Positions 25,556 through 34,659 of a stretch of DNA of 64,000 nt are shown here, piece by piece. Every line of letters starts with the position of its first letter. Position 1 is the first letter of the stretch. A program made the translations under genes and the position numbers. Source of the DNA: Bacteroidota bacterium (GTDB lineage Bacteria; Bacteroidota; Bacteroidia; Chitinophagales; Saprospiraceae); assembly GCA_016124585.1 (NCBI GenBank), contig WGNL01000024.1, forward strand, positions 62,001 through 126,000, written 5' to 3'. Under the pieces are notes generated by a model. The model worked only from the letters and a program-made list of their open reading frames with translations. It was not told the origin of the DNA and did no database searches.

Positions 25556-27085
25556 TTATTGAACATATATCCGTTGGTCGGTGACCAGTTTGTCATTTTT
25601 GGCCATTCCATTCAGCTCCAAAATTCTATCCACTGATGTGTTGTACTGTTTGGCAATGCTGTAAACCGTATCCGTACTTTTCACCACATGAACACTTATT
25701 GGGCGGTAATAAACATCTTGATTATCTACGACACTGGCTGTAGCTGTCCCATCTTTATTTGTCAAAACTTCAGTTGGCTGGTCGTATGGCATAGGAGTGC
25801 CTACTGTTGAGGTTTCAAGGGTAGGACAGTTGCAATCGTTCGTGCGCAGGCGCTGGCCCTGGAGCAAGGTTTCTGTAGCGGATAGTCCATTCATTTTGCG
25901 AAAACGCTCCTCCGTATACCCATACATCTTCGCGATGCTGGCCACTGTTTCTCCTGCCCGAACTTGATGTTCACCAGTGGATTGCATCCAATACCCTGCA
26001 TTTGAACTAGTGGCATTACTTCCTTTTTCAGTTTGAGTATCAGTTGGGGAAGTAGTTGTGGTAACTACACTGCTAGGTTCTTTCACCCAAAGCCGTTGGC
26101 AGACGCTGATAATATTCGAATTGACGAGGTTATTCCAGCTTTGTATTTGGCCAACCTGAACCCCATAACGCTTGGAAAGGCTATACAAAGTTTCACCTTT
26201 TTGAACGATATGGACACCTGGCTCAGATGTGGGGGCACAAGGGTCGGTATTTCCATAGCTAGTTGGAATGCCTGTAGCTGTCGTAGTGCCACCTTTGGTT
26301 GTTACCTTATCATTAGCTGACCCAGTGGTAGCAGTAGCTACGCCATCATAATAAGTAGCTTGGTAATGGTCGCACAAGGCAGACAATGCTGATGGAAATT
26401 GTAAATCATCAATTTTATCAAGTTTGAAATCATTGTCACGAAGCGGTTCACTTATGAAGCCAGTCTTGGCCACAGAAGCCCGCTCAACAATCCCCATTTC
26501 AGGTATGATGACGTATTCTTTAAAAGTCTTGCTGTCAATAGCTTCTTTTTTCTGTAAAATATATCCTTTGAGGCATTGATAGACAATTATTCCATCGAGA
26601 TAGATACCAGTTTTAGAACCTGGCAATGCCATGTTCACGCTTGAAATCGGGTTGTTTAGGTTCAATGAAAATGCGGCATCGTCAGTGTAGAAATTCATTG
26701 TGCTACCCTGTGTTTCAAGTAGGTTAGCTTTATCCACTTGAGCGATATGGTAATGAGCAGTGTTCTCTCGAACGATGAAAAGCTTCAGACTCCCGTCATT
26801 GACTTTTTGGATGAAATTGTTGTCAATTTTCAAAGCATCACAGTAGGTGACTTTGCCGGGCAAATCATTTACCCATTTTGTTGGTTCTACACCTATGTCA
26901 AAGCTGGCAAATTTTTTATCTGCCAAACGAAAAGAATAGGAAACGTATGGACTATTGCCATCTCCTTTTGAATATTCAAAGCGGTCCATGCAATTTTGGT
27001 CCATTTTGAGATAAATGGTTTGAGCTGCCAAACTGCTAGTTAGGCTAAGGCTTAAAATCAGGAAAAAAATATTTCGTAACATCAT
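25556..27085 (-). CDS. Secreted protein with three LysM domains
   Basis: This is an exported peptidoglycan-binding protein. The signal peptide is MMLRNIFFLILSLSLTSSLA, followed by AQT. The N-terminal half (to about residue 270) is an unrecognised domain. Three LysM modules follow: VHIVQKGETLYSLSKRYGV (about 290), EHQVRAGETVASIAKMYGY (about 370) and VHVVKSTDTVYSIAKQYNT (about 465, running to the C-terminus), joined by Thr/Ser-rich linkers. No catalytic domain or T9SS sorting domain is present, so it probably anchors to or organises the cell wall. The neighbouring M23 protein suggests envelope biology, but they are separate transcription units. Confidence 0.88.
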   Translation of the reverse strand: MMLRNIFFLILSLSLTSSLAAQTIYLKMDQNCMDRFEYSKGDGNSPYVSYSFRLADKKFASFDIGVEPTKWVNDLPGKVTYCDALKIDNNFIQKVNDGSLKLFIVRENTAHYHIAQVDKANLLETQGSTMNFYTDDAAFSLNLNNPISSVNMALPGSKTGIYLDGIIVYQCLKGYILQKKEAIDSKTFKEYVIIPEMGIVERASVAKTGFISEPLRDNDFKLDKIDDLQFPSALSALCDHYQATYYDGVATATTGSANDKVTTKGGTTTATGIPTSYGNTDPCAPTSEPGVHIVQKGETLYSLSKRYGVQVGQIQSWNNLVNSNIISVCQRLWVKEPSSVVTTTTSPTDTQTEKGSNATSSNAGYWMQSTGEHQVRAGETVASIAKMYGYTEERFRKMNGLSATETLLQGQRLRTNDCNCPTLETSTVGTPMPYDQPTEVLTNKDGTATASVVDNQDVYYRPISVHVVKSTDTVYSIAKQYNTSVDRILELNGMAKNDKLVTDQRIYVQ

Positions 27086-27320
27086 CTGCTTGTTTTTAAA
27101 GTGTTGATTTAGAAAGGATTAGCAAAGGAAGAAAATAATGCCGTTATTTTCAAGAAAGTCAGAATTTCAATGAATGTTCTGTTTGCCTAGCAAAAATTCT
27201 TCCATTTGTAAAGTTTTGGGTCAAACCTTCTTAGATTACAAACCCTTCAAAATGTCGTTTTCTTAACAAATCATTAATCCTTCTTCAACAACACCAGCCA
27301 ACACTTAAGGGTTTTAGCAG

Positions 27321-27339
27321 TGTCTTTCGTTAAGACACC
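27321..27339 (+). promoter_or_regulatory. Small hairpin in the leader of the 95-residue gene
   Basis: GTGTCTT (27321-27327) and AAGACAC (27333-27339) form a 7-bp stem with a five-base loop, 21 bases before the ATG. There is no T-tract. It may affect translation or be chance. Confidence 0.35.
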
Positions 27340-27360
27340 ACAAACAAAACATCCGAGATT

Positions 27361-27648
27361 ATGAACATTCGGGAAATGAAGCTTGCCCTCACAGTTGACC
27401 TAATGAATTTGCCTGACGAGATAGCTCCAGTGGCGACTATCCAACATTCCATGAGCCGTTTTGTCAGTGAAACTGGGCATTTCAAAGGGTGTAAAGAGCT
27501 GGAAACATCAATTTTGGAAGGAGGAATTGAGCGTAAAACGATTGCACTTCAGTTTGAAAACGTTACGCTCGATCTGGACCTCATCACCAACGAGCATTCT
27601 AGTGAACAACTAGTAAAAGGATTTGACCTTAAGGAAAATTTCGCCTGA
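27361..27648 (+). CDS. Small orphan protein, 95 residues
   Basis: The ATG at 27361 opens a 95-codon frame that closes 36 bases before a clear terminator, and the gene stands alone. These are good signs of a real gene. The product is acidic, with no membrane segment or signal peptide, and a predicted alternation of helix and strand (MKLALTVDLMNLPDE; then IERKTIALQFENVTLDLDL). No family is recognised. It is divergent from the LysM gene across about 275 bases in which no good -7 element was seen. Confidence 0.65.
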   Translation: MNIREMKLALTVDLMNLPDEIAPVATIQHSMSRFVSETGHFKGCKELETSILEGGIERKTIALQFENVTLDLDLITNEHSSEQLVKGFDLKENFA

Positions 27649-27683
27649 AATGGCGCTGATATATTTTCGTAGTGTTTAGAAGT

Positions 27684-27716
27684 GCCGAACCGCCTAGATA
27701 ATGGTTCGGCTTTTTT
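27684..27716 (+). terminator. Terminator after the small orphan gene
   Basis: GCCGAACC (27684-27691) pairs with GGTTCGGC (27703-27710) and is followed by six T. Confidence 0.88.
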
Positions 27717-27720
27717 ATGC

Positions 27721-27763
27721 AAAAAACCCAAGCTTCACCATGAACAGGAAGCTTGGGTTTTTT
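27721..27763 (-). terminator. Terminator of the giant adhesin gene (bidirectional form)
   Basis: A perfect 16-bp inverted repeat, AAAAAACCCAAGCTTC (27721-27736) and GAAGCTTGGGTTTTTT (27748-27763). Both strands give a hairpin with a U-tract. It serves chiefly the minus-strand adhesin gene and backs up the neighbouring plus-strand terminator. Confidence 0.88.
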
Positions 27764-27790
27764 CTTAGTTTTAGCTGAAAATCAATTAGA

Positions 27791-30700
27791 TTACTTGATT
27801 ATCGTGACATCACCTTTTAATATTTTTCCATCGGCAATATTCAGTCGAAGGATGTAATAATAGGTCGCATGCGGTAGCGTCTCTCCATTTTTGTTTGTGC
27901 CTGCCCAGTTATTTTCATAGGGTTTGGCTTGATAAACAACATCCCCCCAACGGTTGAAAATGACGATTTCATTGTCAGGGTAATTTTTTGTTTCATCCAA
28001 CAATTCATCAAAAACGAGCTCGTCGTTTATTCCGTCGCCGTTTGGTGTGATACCGTTTGGTGTCTCCCCACATGGTTCTGCTGGGTCAGCAATTACATCG
28101 ATCAAAAGCGAAGCTTCGTCACAGAGGTCAGGGCAAGTGAGGTCACAAATTTGGTAAGGAATCTCCACTTTGCCTGCTACGCATTTTTCTTTAGTGAAAA
28201 CAACCAGGCCCGAATCGTTGGCCACCACCTCACCGAAAACTGAGTTTGGTAGCAAAGTGAATTTTACACCACTAAATGTTTCATCATTCTCAAGCACATT
28301 GAAGCTGATTTGCCCCCCTGTACCTGGCAGCAAAGTGGTATTATCATTCACCGCATTTGGCAAAGCATTGTTCACGATGAATGAAACTGTATCTGATGAA
28401 TAGTTCAGACAGTCGCCCAACGAAAGGGTGTAAACAAATACATTTTCGCCGACTGTAAAATCGGAGGCAAGGGTAGAGGCTACCTCTGGGTTCTCGATAT
28501 TTCCACCAGACAAAGAAGTCCACACACCTGTAGTCCCAGTAGGTGTATTACCTATCAGCATGGCATCTGCTTCGCAATTCACATAGTCAGCTTGAGCAAA
28601 TGCAACCTCCAAATTTGGATTGTTTTGAATAACAGTTGCAGAGGCAGTTGCCACGCAACCGTTATCTGGATTGGTTACTACCAGGATGTAGGTTCCAGGT
28701 TGTGAAATACTGAAAGTTTCACCATTTCCAATGATTGCTTCATTGTCGTCTTTCCAAACATAATTCAAATTGGTGCCCATCGAAGTGCTGGTGCCATTTA
28801 AGTCCACACTATTGTTGTCACACGACAGGTCGCCAGAGGCAGTAGCAGTGGCGGAAAAACTTTCAGAAATATCCCCAATAACCACAGTATCTTTAGCAAC
28901 GCAGCCTTCTTGTGTTGAAATTATCAATTCATACGTTCCAGCAGTTACCTCAACTGTCACTTGGTCACTTACAAAACTTCCATCCAAGTATTGCCAAAGA
29001 ATATTATTCTCTGGGGTTGTGGAGCCACTTGCTTCAAGTATTACAGTCGTGTCTTGACAATTTGTATTCATCAAGTTTGCACCTGCTATTGCAACTAGAT
29101 TAATGTTGCCTAGCGTGACTGTAACCAAATCATTATTGTAGGTGCCGCAGCCGTTGTCATTTGATTGAACAACAAGGGAGTAAATGCCCGGTTGGGTGAT
29201 AGTTGGAGTTAAGGATGTTGGATTGCCAATCGGTAATCCACTTGGATTGCTAGTCCAAGTAGCAGTATAGTTAGTCACATCTGTACTGCCGTTCAATAAA
29301 ATACTGCCGCCGATACAAGGTAGCACCATGTCAGGGCCTGCGTTCACTGTTGGTTCCATATTATTTTCGGTTACCGTAACGGTATCAAAGCCGACGCAGC
29401 CTGTTACATTGTTGTAAACTTGGAAAGTATAAACCCCTGGGCAAGTGACTGAGGTAGTGTCCATATTAGGATTCAGAATACATCCTTGCCCTGGCCCGGA
29501 CCACTGTACTATAAGGTCTGGGTTGGTGGATTCAAATGTCCCATGAAGCATAGCTGGGCCAAAACAATCCAACTGGTCACCGTCACCCGCTTCAGCGCCC
29601 GGAGGAATTCTTAAGTTTTCTACGAGGACAGTATCCGTTGAGGTACACTGGTTCATGCTGTTGGTGACTACCAACTGGTAGCTGTCTGGGGTATCAACGG
29701 TAAAAGTTAAACCTGTGCCAATAGGGTTTCCATTGCCATCAAGCCAACTGTAGCTAATGTTAGTGCCTGTGGCAGAACCAGTAGCATCCAAAATTGCGGT
29801 AGTATCAAGGCATGAAATTCCATTGGAGGCGCTGGAAGCGATTATTGGCAATATCCTTTCGTCAATAACTTCAACTTCTGAAACTGCACTGCAATTATTG
29901 GAATTGTCCATCACTTCCAATTCGTAAATGCCTGGGTCGGAAACGTTTATCGTCAGGCTACCTTGTGAAACGATAGTTCCGTTCAGTTTCCAAGTATAAT
30001 CATAATCGGTGCCGACGGAAGAAGCTGTACCGTCAAGTGTCACCATGTCTGTTGCACACGTCAGCATTTTGTCAGGTCCCGAATTGGAGATTGGTTTGAG
30101 GGTATCACCTGTTACGACAACTTCGTCTACCGCAGAACAACCATTGAGTGTATCCAAAACGGTCAGTTGGAATGTGCCAGGCGAACAAGCATTCAAGGTA
30201 GCCGCTTGTGGGTCACCACACATTTGCCCGTTGCCCACTGGAACCCAATCGTACATAATGCTTGGTCCAGTGGCGGAGGCACCGCCAATTGGCACAAATG
30301 CTGTGGAGCATCCGATAACGGTGTCTAGGCCAGCATCAGCTACGGGTGGAACCATATCGTCAAGAACTTGAATGCTATCAACACCGGGGCATGTCGTGTT
30401 TGGGTTGCCCATGGTCATATAATACCATCCCGGCGCTGTAACTTTTGGTGTTAAACTTGTCTCGGTACCGGCCACGACTGCTGGGCCAGTCCACATTACT
30501 TGAAAGCCAAGTGGTGACATGGTGCCATCAAGCACCACCGTATCTTTTTTACAAGAAATCATGTCAGCTAGCTCGATATGCGGAACTGGAGTGACAGTGC
30601 CACCAACATAGACGGTATCTTTATCAATGCAATTTGGCCCAGTTACCGTAAGCTCAAAAAGTCCTGTGCCAACAACAGTGGGCGTTAGGGTAGTTTCATT

Positions 30701-33370
30701 AGCCGTTACCAAGCCTAAACCAAGTTTTTTCCAAAAATAAGTTGTGTTAGGGCCCATCGAAGAGGCTGTGCCATTGAGTACAAGCTCGGTAGCGCTGCAC
30801 GCACGAGTGGTGTCTTGGCCTGCATTTGCATAAGTGGCATCTGCCGTATATGTCACACTGAATGGTTGAATTACTTGTAGTTGGGGGTTTTGTGAATCGG
30901 TCACAGTTACGGTATAGTACCCAATATTCAAGTTGGATTGGTCTTCTGCACCTGGCATAACACCTGTCCCACTCCATTGAAAGATATACTGGCCTGAACC
31001 GCCAGACATTGTTAAGTCAATGGCACCATCTGGATTTGCTCCGCAAGAAACATCCGTAACATCATAGGTTGCTAGGCTAATTGAACCACCCACGCATGCA
31101 TTGCCGGGGTTTGGAATTAGTCCTAAGGTGGCATTGCCAGTTGTGGCGCTTTTTATTATTGGTGGGAAAAAGGAGGTGGTGTCAATCATCACTGGACTAC
31201 ACTCACCAACAGGGCCGACTATTCGGAAACAGATTTTGAAAATACTTTGGCCATCTGGAACGCTGGCCCCCAATACCTGATTTGCAGCATTCCATTTTAT
31301 TGTCAAATAGTCATTGTTCAAATTGGTCAAATCATAACTACTTGGGCCAAAATTTGGCAGTGCTCCGGTTGAAATAATAGTGTCATATTCCAAAATATCC
31401 CCGTCCCAGAACACATTGTATACTGTTTTGGTCATCTGGTTGAAATTCTCAACCGTCATGTCTAGGCAGACAGTGGAAAATTGGCCGCCATAAACATCCG
31501 GTAAAGAAAGGTGCAACTTGAAGGGGTCCAAAACACATATTGTCCCATTTTGTGCATTCAAACCAATATTCCCCAAAGTTGGGTCGTCATTTTCAACAAC
31601 AATTGGTGCTATTTGGCCATTAATTTCAATTGGTGAGCATTTGCCAATTTGCCCAACAACCTTAAAACATAAGCTAAATATGGACACCCCATCTGGAACG
31701 GACACTGGGTTTGAATTTGACCAATTCAACACCATCTCACCGCTTGCAGCTTGGCTCACGTCAAAATTGGACTGGCTCAGGTTGGTCAGATTGAACCCTT
31801 GAACACCCGTGTACTGAAGAATGCCTTCATTCCAGGACAGCGTGAATCCCATGCTTGTAATATTGTTGAAATCTTGAACATTGAAGTCAACGCAAACAGT
31901 GGAACCAGGATTTCCGTCCATAGTTTCAGCAACGATAGTTGGTTGGTTTGTATTACAAAGTGAGACCAAGCTGTTGTTGGTATTGATGCCGACATTGACG
32001 GCCTGCCCACCAAATTTATCTACAAAAATGGGGTCAACCACCGAGATGGTTGTATTTCCTCCGCTTGGCCCATTGGCCTTGAATTCAAGCCGCATGATGA
32101 TATATCCGTCTGGCTTGTTGCAGCCCTGTCCTTGGGTCTCCCAATCCATGTGGAGAAATCCTATGCCAGGTGTAATAGGTCCAACTCCAGTTGAAAATGG
32201 CAAACATGCTGGACCACTAGGTTGCGAAGGGTAGGTAACATCCTGAATCTGAATTACATTAGGATTCCATTTAAGGTCAAACTTCATTTTTACAATCTGA
32301 TTGAAGTCTGAAACCTTAACATCTACGGTAAATGTTTCGCCTGGGCAAACATCAACATCAGCCATGTCGATACCAATGCCATCTGGGAAATTGTTGCAGT
32401 TGACAGTCACGTTGCCTTCTGTTTGTAATAGGCCGATATTGACACCACTGGGGTTGTTGGCCGTCACTGCATCAATGATTTCAATGGGTTCGGGAGGGGT
32501 GCTGTTAAAATTGTTGCTGATGTAAATTGGAGAACTTTGGCCACAATTGCCTTTAATTTTAAAGCACATTTGTAAAATCTGAGTGCCATCCGGCAAGGAT
32601 ATTCCAGCATTCACATTGAAACTGTACCAAACTGAGGCCAGCATCCCATAAGCTGGAGAATAATTTACATTGTATTGGTCGCCCATGGTTCCCAAACCCG
32701 AGGTCATGGAGCTGTAATATTCTAAAATACTGGTGTCCCAAAAAACGAAATACTGAGCTGAAATCAGGTCATTGAAGTCTTCCACTTTAAAATCTACGCA
32801 GACAATATCTCCAACTTGCCCACTTGCGGAGGAGATATTGATTTTCAAGGGTTTAGTCCCGATGGAAACGAAACTGTTGCATATAAATTCACCAATATCA
32901 AAACAGGCAGCAGTTGCCCTTCTAGTTACTCGGTCTATGGGGGAATCCGTTATCGTTACAGGTGTGTGAAAGCCATAGTCCCCAATTGCGGTAAAATTTA
33001 ACCTGAATAGCACTTGGCCATCTGCAAGTGTGACACCATTACTGGCTGCTTGACAAGGTTGTCCATCATCCCAGATGAAAGTAATATAGCCCAAGCTTCC
33101 TGTGGAGACTCCAAAATCACCAATGTCCAAGCCTGTAACCATTGGGTTTAGGTTTGTAACACTATGGAATTTCAGAACAGTTGGGTCAAATTTGACGGTG
33201 AATTGTGTACTGATAATGTCCGTGAAGTTGGTGACCTTCAAATCAATTTTAACAGTATCTCCCTGGTCAACCTCTACTTGTTGCGGTGAGAAGCAGTAGG
33301 TAGGCTGCGCAAATGCTTTTTTCGATATTAAAAAAGAAAAGAAAGCTAGTAGGCAAATTATTTTTTTCAT
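27791..33370 (-). CDS. Giant T9SS adhesin with five cohesin-like modules, Ig-like repeats and type B (gliding-motility) sorting domain
   Basis: This is a 1,859-residue secreted surface protein. Order: signal peptide MKKIICLLAFFSFLISKKAFAQ; five cohesin-like modules (about 25-165, 173-320, 333-470, 480-610, 620-760), each with a (V)CVDxxVxDFNxI core and a later GxxxFxLxFxxxG-type strand; one SprB repeat (about 770-840); nine to ten Ig/PKD-like repeats with a C...LxGTxSxxG...YxW pattern (about 845-1600); a cadherin-like NDNTTLLPGTGG segment; and the gliding-motility C-terminal (type B) domain NGDGINDELVFDEL...IFNRWGDVVY at about 1777-1859. The ATG at 33370 fits the signal peptide; the frame stays open 22 codons further upstream. 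The preceding gene encodes a PorP/SprF protein, the known kind of partner for SprB-like cargo. Confidence 0.92.
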   Translation of the reverse strand: MKKIICLLAFFSFLISKKAFAQPTYCFSPQQVEVDQGDTVKIDLKVTNFTDIISTQFTVKFDPTVLKFHSVTNLNPMVTGLDIGDFGVSTGSLGYITFIWDDGQPCQAASNGVTLADGQVLFRLNFTAIGDYGFHTPVTITDSPIDRVTRRATAACFDIGEFICNSFVSIGTKPLKINISSASGQVGDIVCVDFKVEDFNDLISAQYFVFWDTSILEYYSSMTSGLGTMGDQYNVNYSPAYGMLASVWYSFNVNAGISLPDGTQILQMCFKIKGNCGQSSPIYISNNFNSTPPEPIEIIDAVTANNPSGVNIGLLQTEGNVTVNCNNFPDGIGIDMADVDVCPGETFTVDVKVSDFNQIVKMKFDLKWNPNVIQIQDVTYPSQPSGPACLPFSTGVGPITPGIGFLHMDWETQGQGCNKPDGYIIMRLEFKANGPSGGNTTISVVDPIFVDKFGGQAVNVGINTNNSLVSLCNTNQPTIVAETMDGNPGSTVCVDFNVQDFNNITSMGFTLSWNEGILQYTGVQGFNLTNLSQSNFDVSQAASGEMVLNWSNSNPVSVPDGVSIFSLCFKVVGQIGKCSPIEINGQIAPIVVENDDPTLGNIGLNAQNGTICVLDPFKLHLSLPDVYGGQFSTVCLDMTVENFNQMTKTVYNVFWDGDILEYDTIISTGALPNFGPSSYDLTNLNNDYLTIKWNAANQVLGASVPDGQSIFKICFRIVGPVGECSPVMIDTTSFFPPIIKSATTGNATLGLIPNPGNACVGGSISLATYDVTDVSCGANPDGAIDLTMSGGSGQYIFQWSGTGVMPGAEDQSNLNIGYYTVTVTDSQNPQLQVIQPFSVTYTADATYANAGQDTTRACSATELVLNGTASSMGPNTTYFWKKLGLGLVTANETTLTPTVVGTGLFELTVTGPNCIDKDTVYVGGTVTPVPHIELADMISCKKDTVVLDGTMSPLGFQVMWTGPAVVAGTETSLTPKVTAPGWYYMTMGNPNTTCPGVDSIQVLDDMVPPVADAGLDTVIGCSTAFVPIGGASATGPSIMYDWVPVGNGQMCGDPQAATLNACSPGTFQLTVLDTLNGCSAVDEVVVTGDTLKPISNSGPDKMLTCATDMVTLDGTASSVGTDYDYTWKLNGTIVSQGSLTINVSDPGIYELEVMDNSNNCSAVSEVEVIDERILPIIASSASNGISCLDTTAILDATGSATGTNISYSWLDGNGNPIGTGLTFTVDTPDSYQLVVTNSMNQCTSTDTVLVENLRIPPGAEAGDGDQLDCFGPAMLHGTFESTNPDLIVQWSGPGQGCILNPNMDTTSVTCPGVYTFQVYNNVTGCVGFDTVTVTENNMEPTVNAGPDMVLPCIGGSILLNGSTDVTNYTATWTSNPSGLPIGNPTSLTPTITQPGIYSLVVQSNDNGCGTYNNDLVTVTLGNINLVAIAGANLMNTNCQDTTVILEASGSTTPENNILWQYLDGSFVSDQVTVEVTAGTYELIISTQEGCVAKDTVVIGDISESFSATATASGDLSCDNNSVDLNGTSTSMGTNLNYVWKDDNEAIIGNGETFSISQPGTYILVVTNPDNGCVATASATVIQNNPNLEVAFAQADYVNCEADAMLIGNTPTGTTGVWTSLSGGNIENPEVASTLASDFTVGENVFVYTLSLGDCLNYSSDTVSFIVNNALPNAVNDNTTLLPGTGGQISFNVLENDETFSGVKFTLLPNSVFGEVVANDSGLVVFTKEKCVAGKVEIPYQICDLTCPDLCDEASLLIDVIADPAEPCGETPNGITPNGDGINDELVFDELLDETKNYPDNEIVIFNRWGDVVYQAKPYENNWAGTNKNGETLPHATYYYILRLNIADGKILKGDVTIIK

Positions 33371-33425
33371 GAGTAATTCGAATTTGGGAAAATAATTGAA
33401 TGTTGAAAACAAGCAACGTGCAATC

Positions 33426-34388
33426 CTAGCGCTCAAGCGCGTATGAGATATTTATTTCGTGCGAACCGCCAGTGTACGGTCCAAATGTGGTAAATGAATA
33501 ATCGAAACCATAGCCAATCCGTATCGTGTTGTCAAAGCCAAGGTTTTCACCGAGCAGGAACCCAGCTTCAATGTGCATGGCCTTGGATGTAGCTCCACCT
33601 GCACCAATCCAAAAATTTTGGGCCATTTGGTAACGAAGGTTGAAGTCTACATTTACAGGTACATGAGGTGCAGATTTTACCCAAACAGAAGGCTCCAAAA
33701 AGCCTTCGTTCCGCAAAAACTTGATGTAGCCCAACATGCCGTAGAGGTGCTGTACCCTTGTGGTGTAGAATTTACCATTAGTGTCCTCAAATTGGAGGTC
33801 GAGGCCAATGGCCTGTGGCATGGATACACCTCCATAAACATAGTCGTCTTCAAAGAACCCGCCATCTAATTTTTTATAGGCAAAAACACCTACGCCGACA
33901 TCGGGGAAAAGCTTATTCTGGTCATCACCAGAAAGGATGTCATTGGATTGGCGGAGCCGAATTTCAGAGGCGTTGACCCGATACTGAACCATTCCGAAGG
34001 AAAGACCTGCACAAAGCCCGCTGTAATAAGGGTCATCGGAAAGCACACCACCAATTCGGCCATAAAGCCCTGTGAATCCTGTCGGGCCTGTCTGGTCATT
34101 AATTAGATAGCCACCGCCCATGATGCTAACAGGACTACCCTCAGTGTACAGGAAATCACCCCGAAGATTAGCTGTGGTTGGAGCACCTTCAAAGCCTTGC
34201 CATTGCACTCGATACGATGCACCAAAAGTTAGGTTCTGGCCATAAGCTAGGTAGCTACTGCCTGGTGCTGCTGGGTTGATGATGGATTGGTTTTCCCGAT
34301 ATTGGGAAAAAAGGGAAAGTTGCTGGGAAAAAGTTTTACCTGCTATGCACATAAATAGGCATACCAGATACGGTTGTAATCTGCTCAT
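33426..34388 (-). CDS. PorP/SprF-family T9SS outer-membrane protein
   Basis: This is a beta-barrel-type outer-membrane protein of the PorP/SprF family. Members pair with individual T9SS type B cargo and help export or attach it. Signs are a signal peptide MSRLQPYLVCLFMCIAGKTFS, then QQLSLFSQYRENQSIINPAAPG (the family's N-terminal hallmark), LTFGASYRVQWQGFEGAPTT, and a C-terminal strand ending in EINISYALER. The ATG at 34388 was chosen because an upstream in-frame ATG lies before a -7 promoter element at 34412-34419. It lies 55 bases upstream of the giant adhesin gene and probably forms an operon with it. Confidence 0.93.
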   Translation of the reverse strand: MSRLQPYLVCLFMCIAGKTFSQQLSLFSQYRENQSIINPAAPGSSYLAYGQNLTFGASYRVQWQGFEGAPTTANLRGDFLYTEGSPVSIMGGGYLINDQTGPTGFTGLYGRIGGVLSDDPYYSGLCAGLSFGMVQYRVNASEIRLRQSNDILSGDDQNKLFPDVGVGVFAYKKLDGGFFEDDYVYGGVSMPQAIGLDLQFEDTNGKFYTTRVQHLYGMLGYIKFLRNEGFLEPSVWVKSAPHVPVNVDFNLRYQMAQNFWIGAGGATSKAMHIEAGFLLGENLGFDNTIRIGYGFDYSFTTFGPYTGGSHEINISYALER

Positions 34389-34411
34389 GGGAAATGTAAA
34401 TTTTGGTGGCT

Positions 34412-34419
34412 CAAAGGTA
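34412..34419 (-). promoter_or_regulatory. Bacteroidota -7 element for the porP/sprF-adhesin operon
   Basis: TACCTTTG on the minus strand matches TAnnTTTG, 24 bases before the chosen start at 34388. It helps to decide that start. Confidence 0.6.
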
Positions 34420-34593
34420 GGGAAAAAACCTTTAGCGCACCTTTTCAAAGCAAAATTTTAATAATTTATGCAAGAAAACAGTCAAACTACCCAAAATTGG
34501 TGATTGGGCAGCCATGAAATTTAACAGGGTGAGGACGCTTGTTCAACTAATTAGATTTTTCCTACATACTATCTTCGTGCCAAATTTAAGCTT

Positions 34594-34631
34594 GCAGTTT
34601 GACAGTTGGCAACTACCAACTGTCAAACTGC
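34594..34631. repeat. 16-bp perfect inverted repeat
   Basis: GCAGTTTGACAGTTGG (34594-34609) and its exact complement (34616-34631) are separated by six bases. A further half-similar word (GACTGCCAAC) follows. No T-tract is present on either side, so it is not a classical terminator for the minus-strand HerA-like gene that ends at 34660. Confidence 0.7.
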
Positions 34632-34659
34632 ATTGACTGCCAACTTTCGAAATGTAAAC

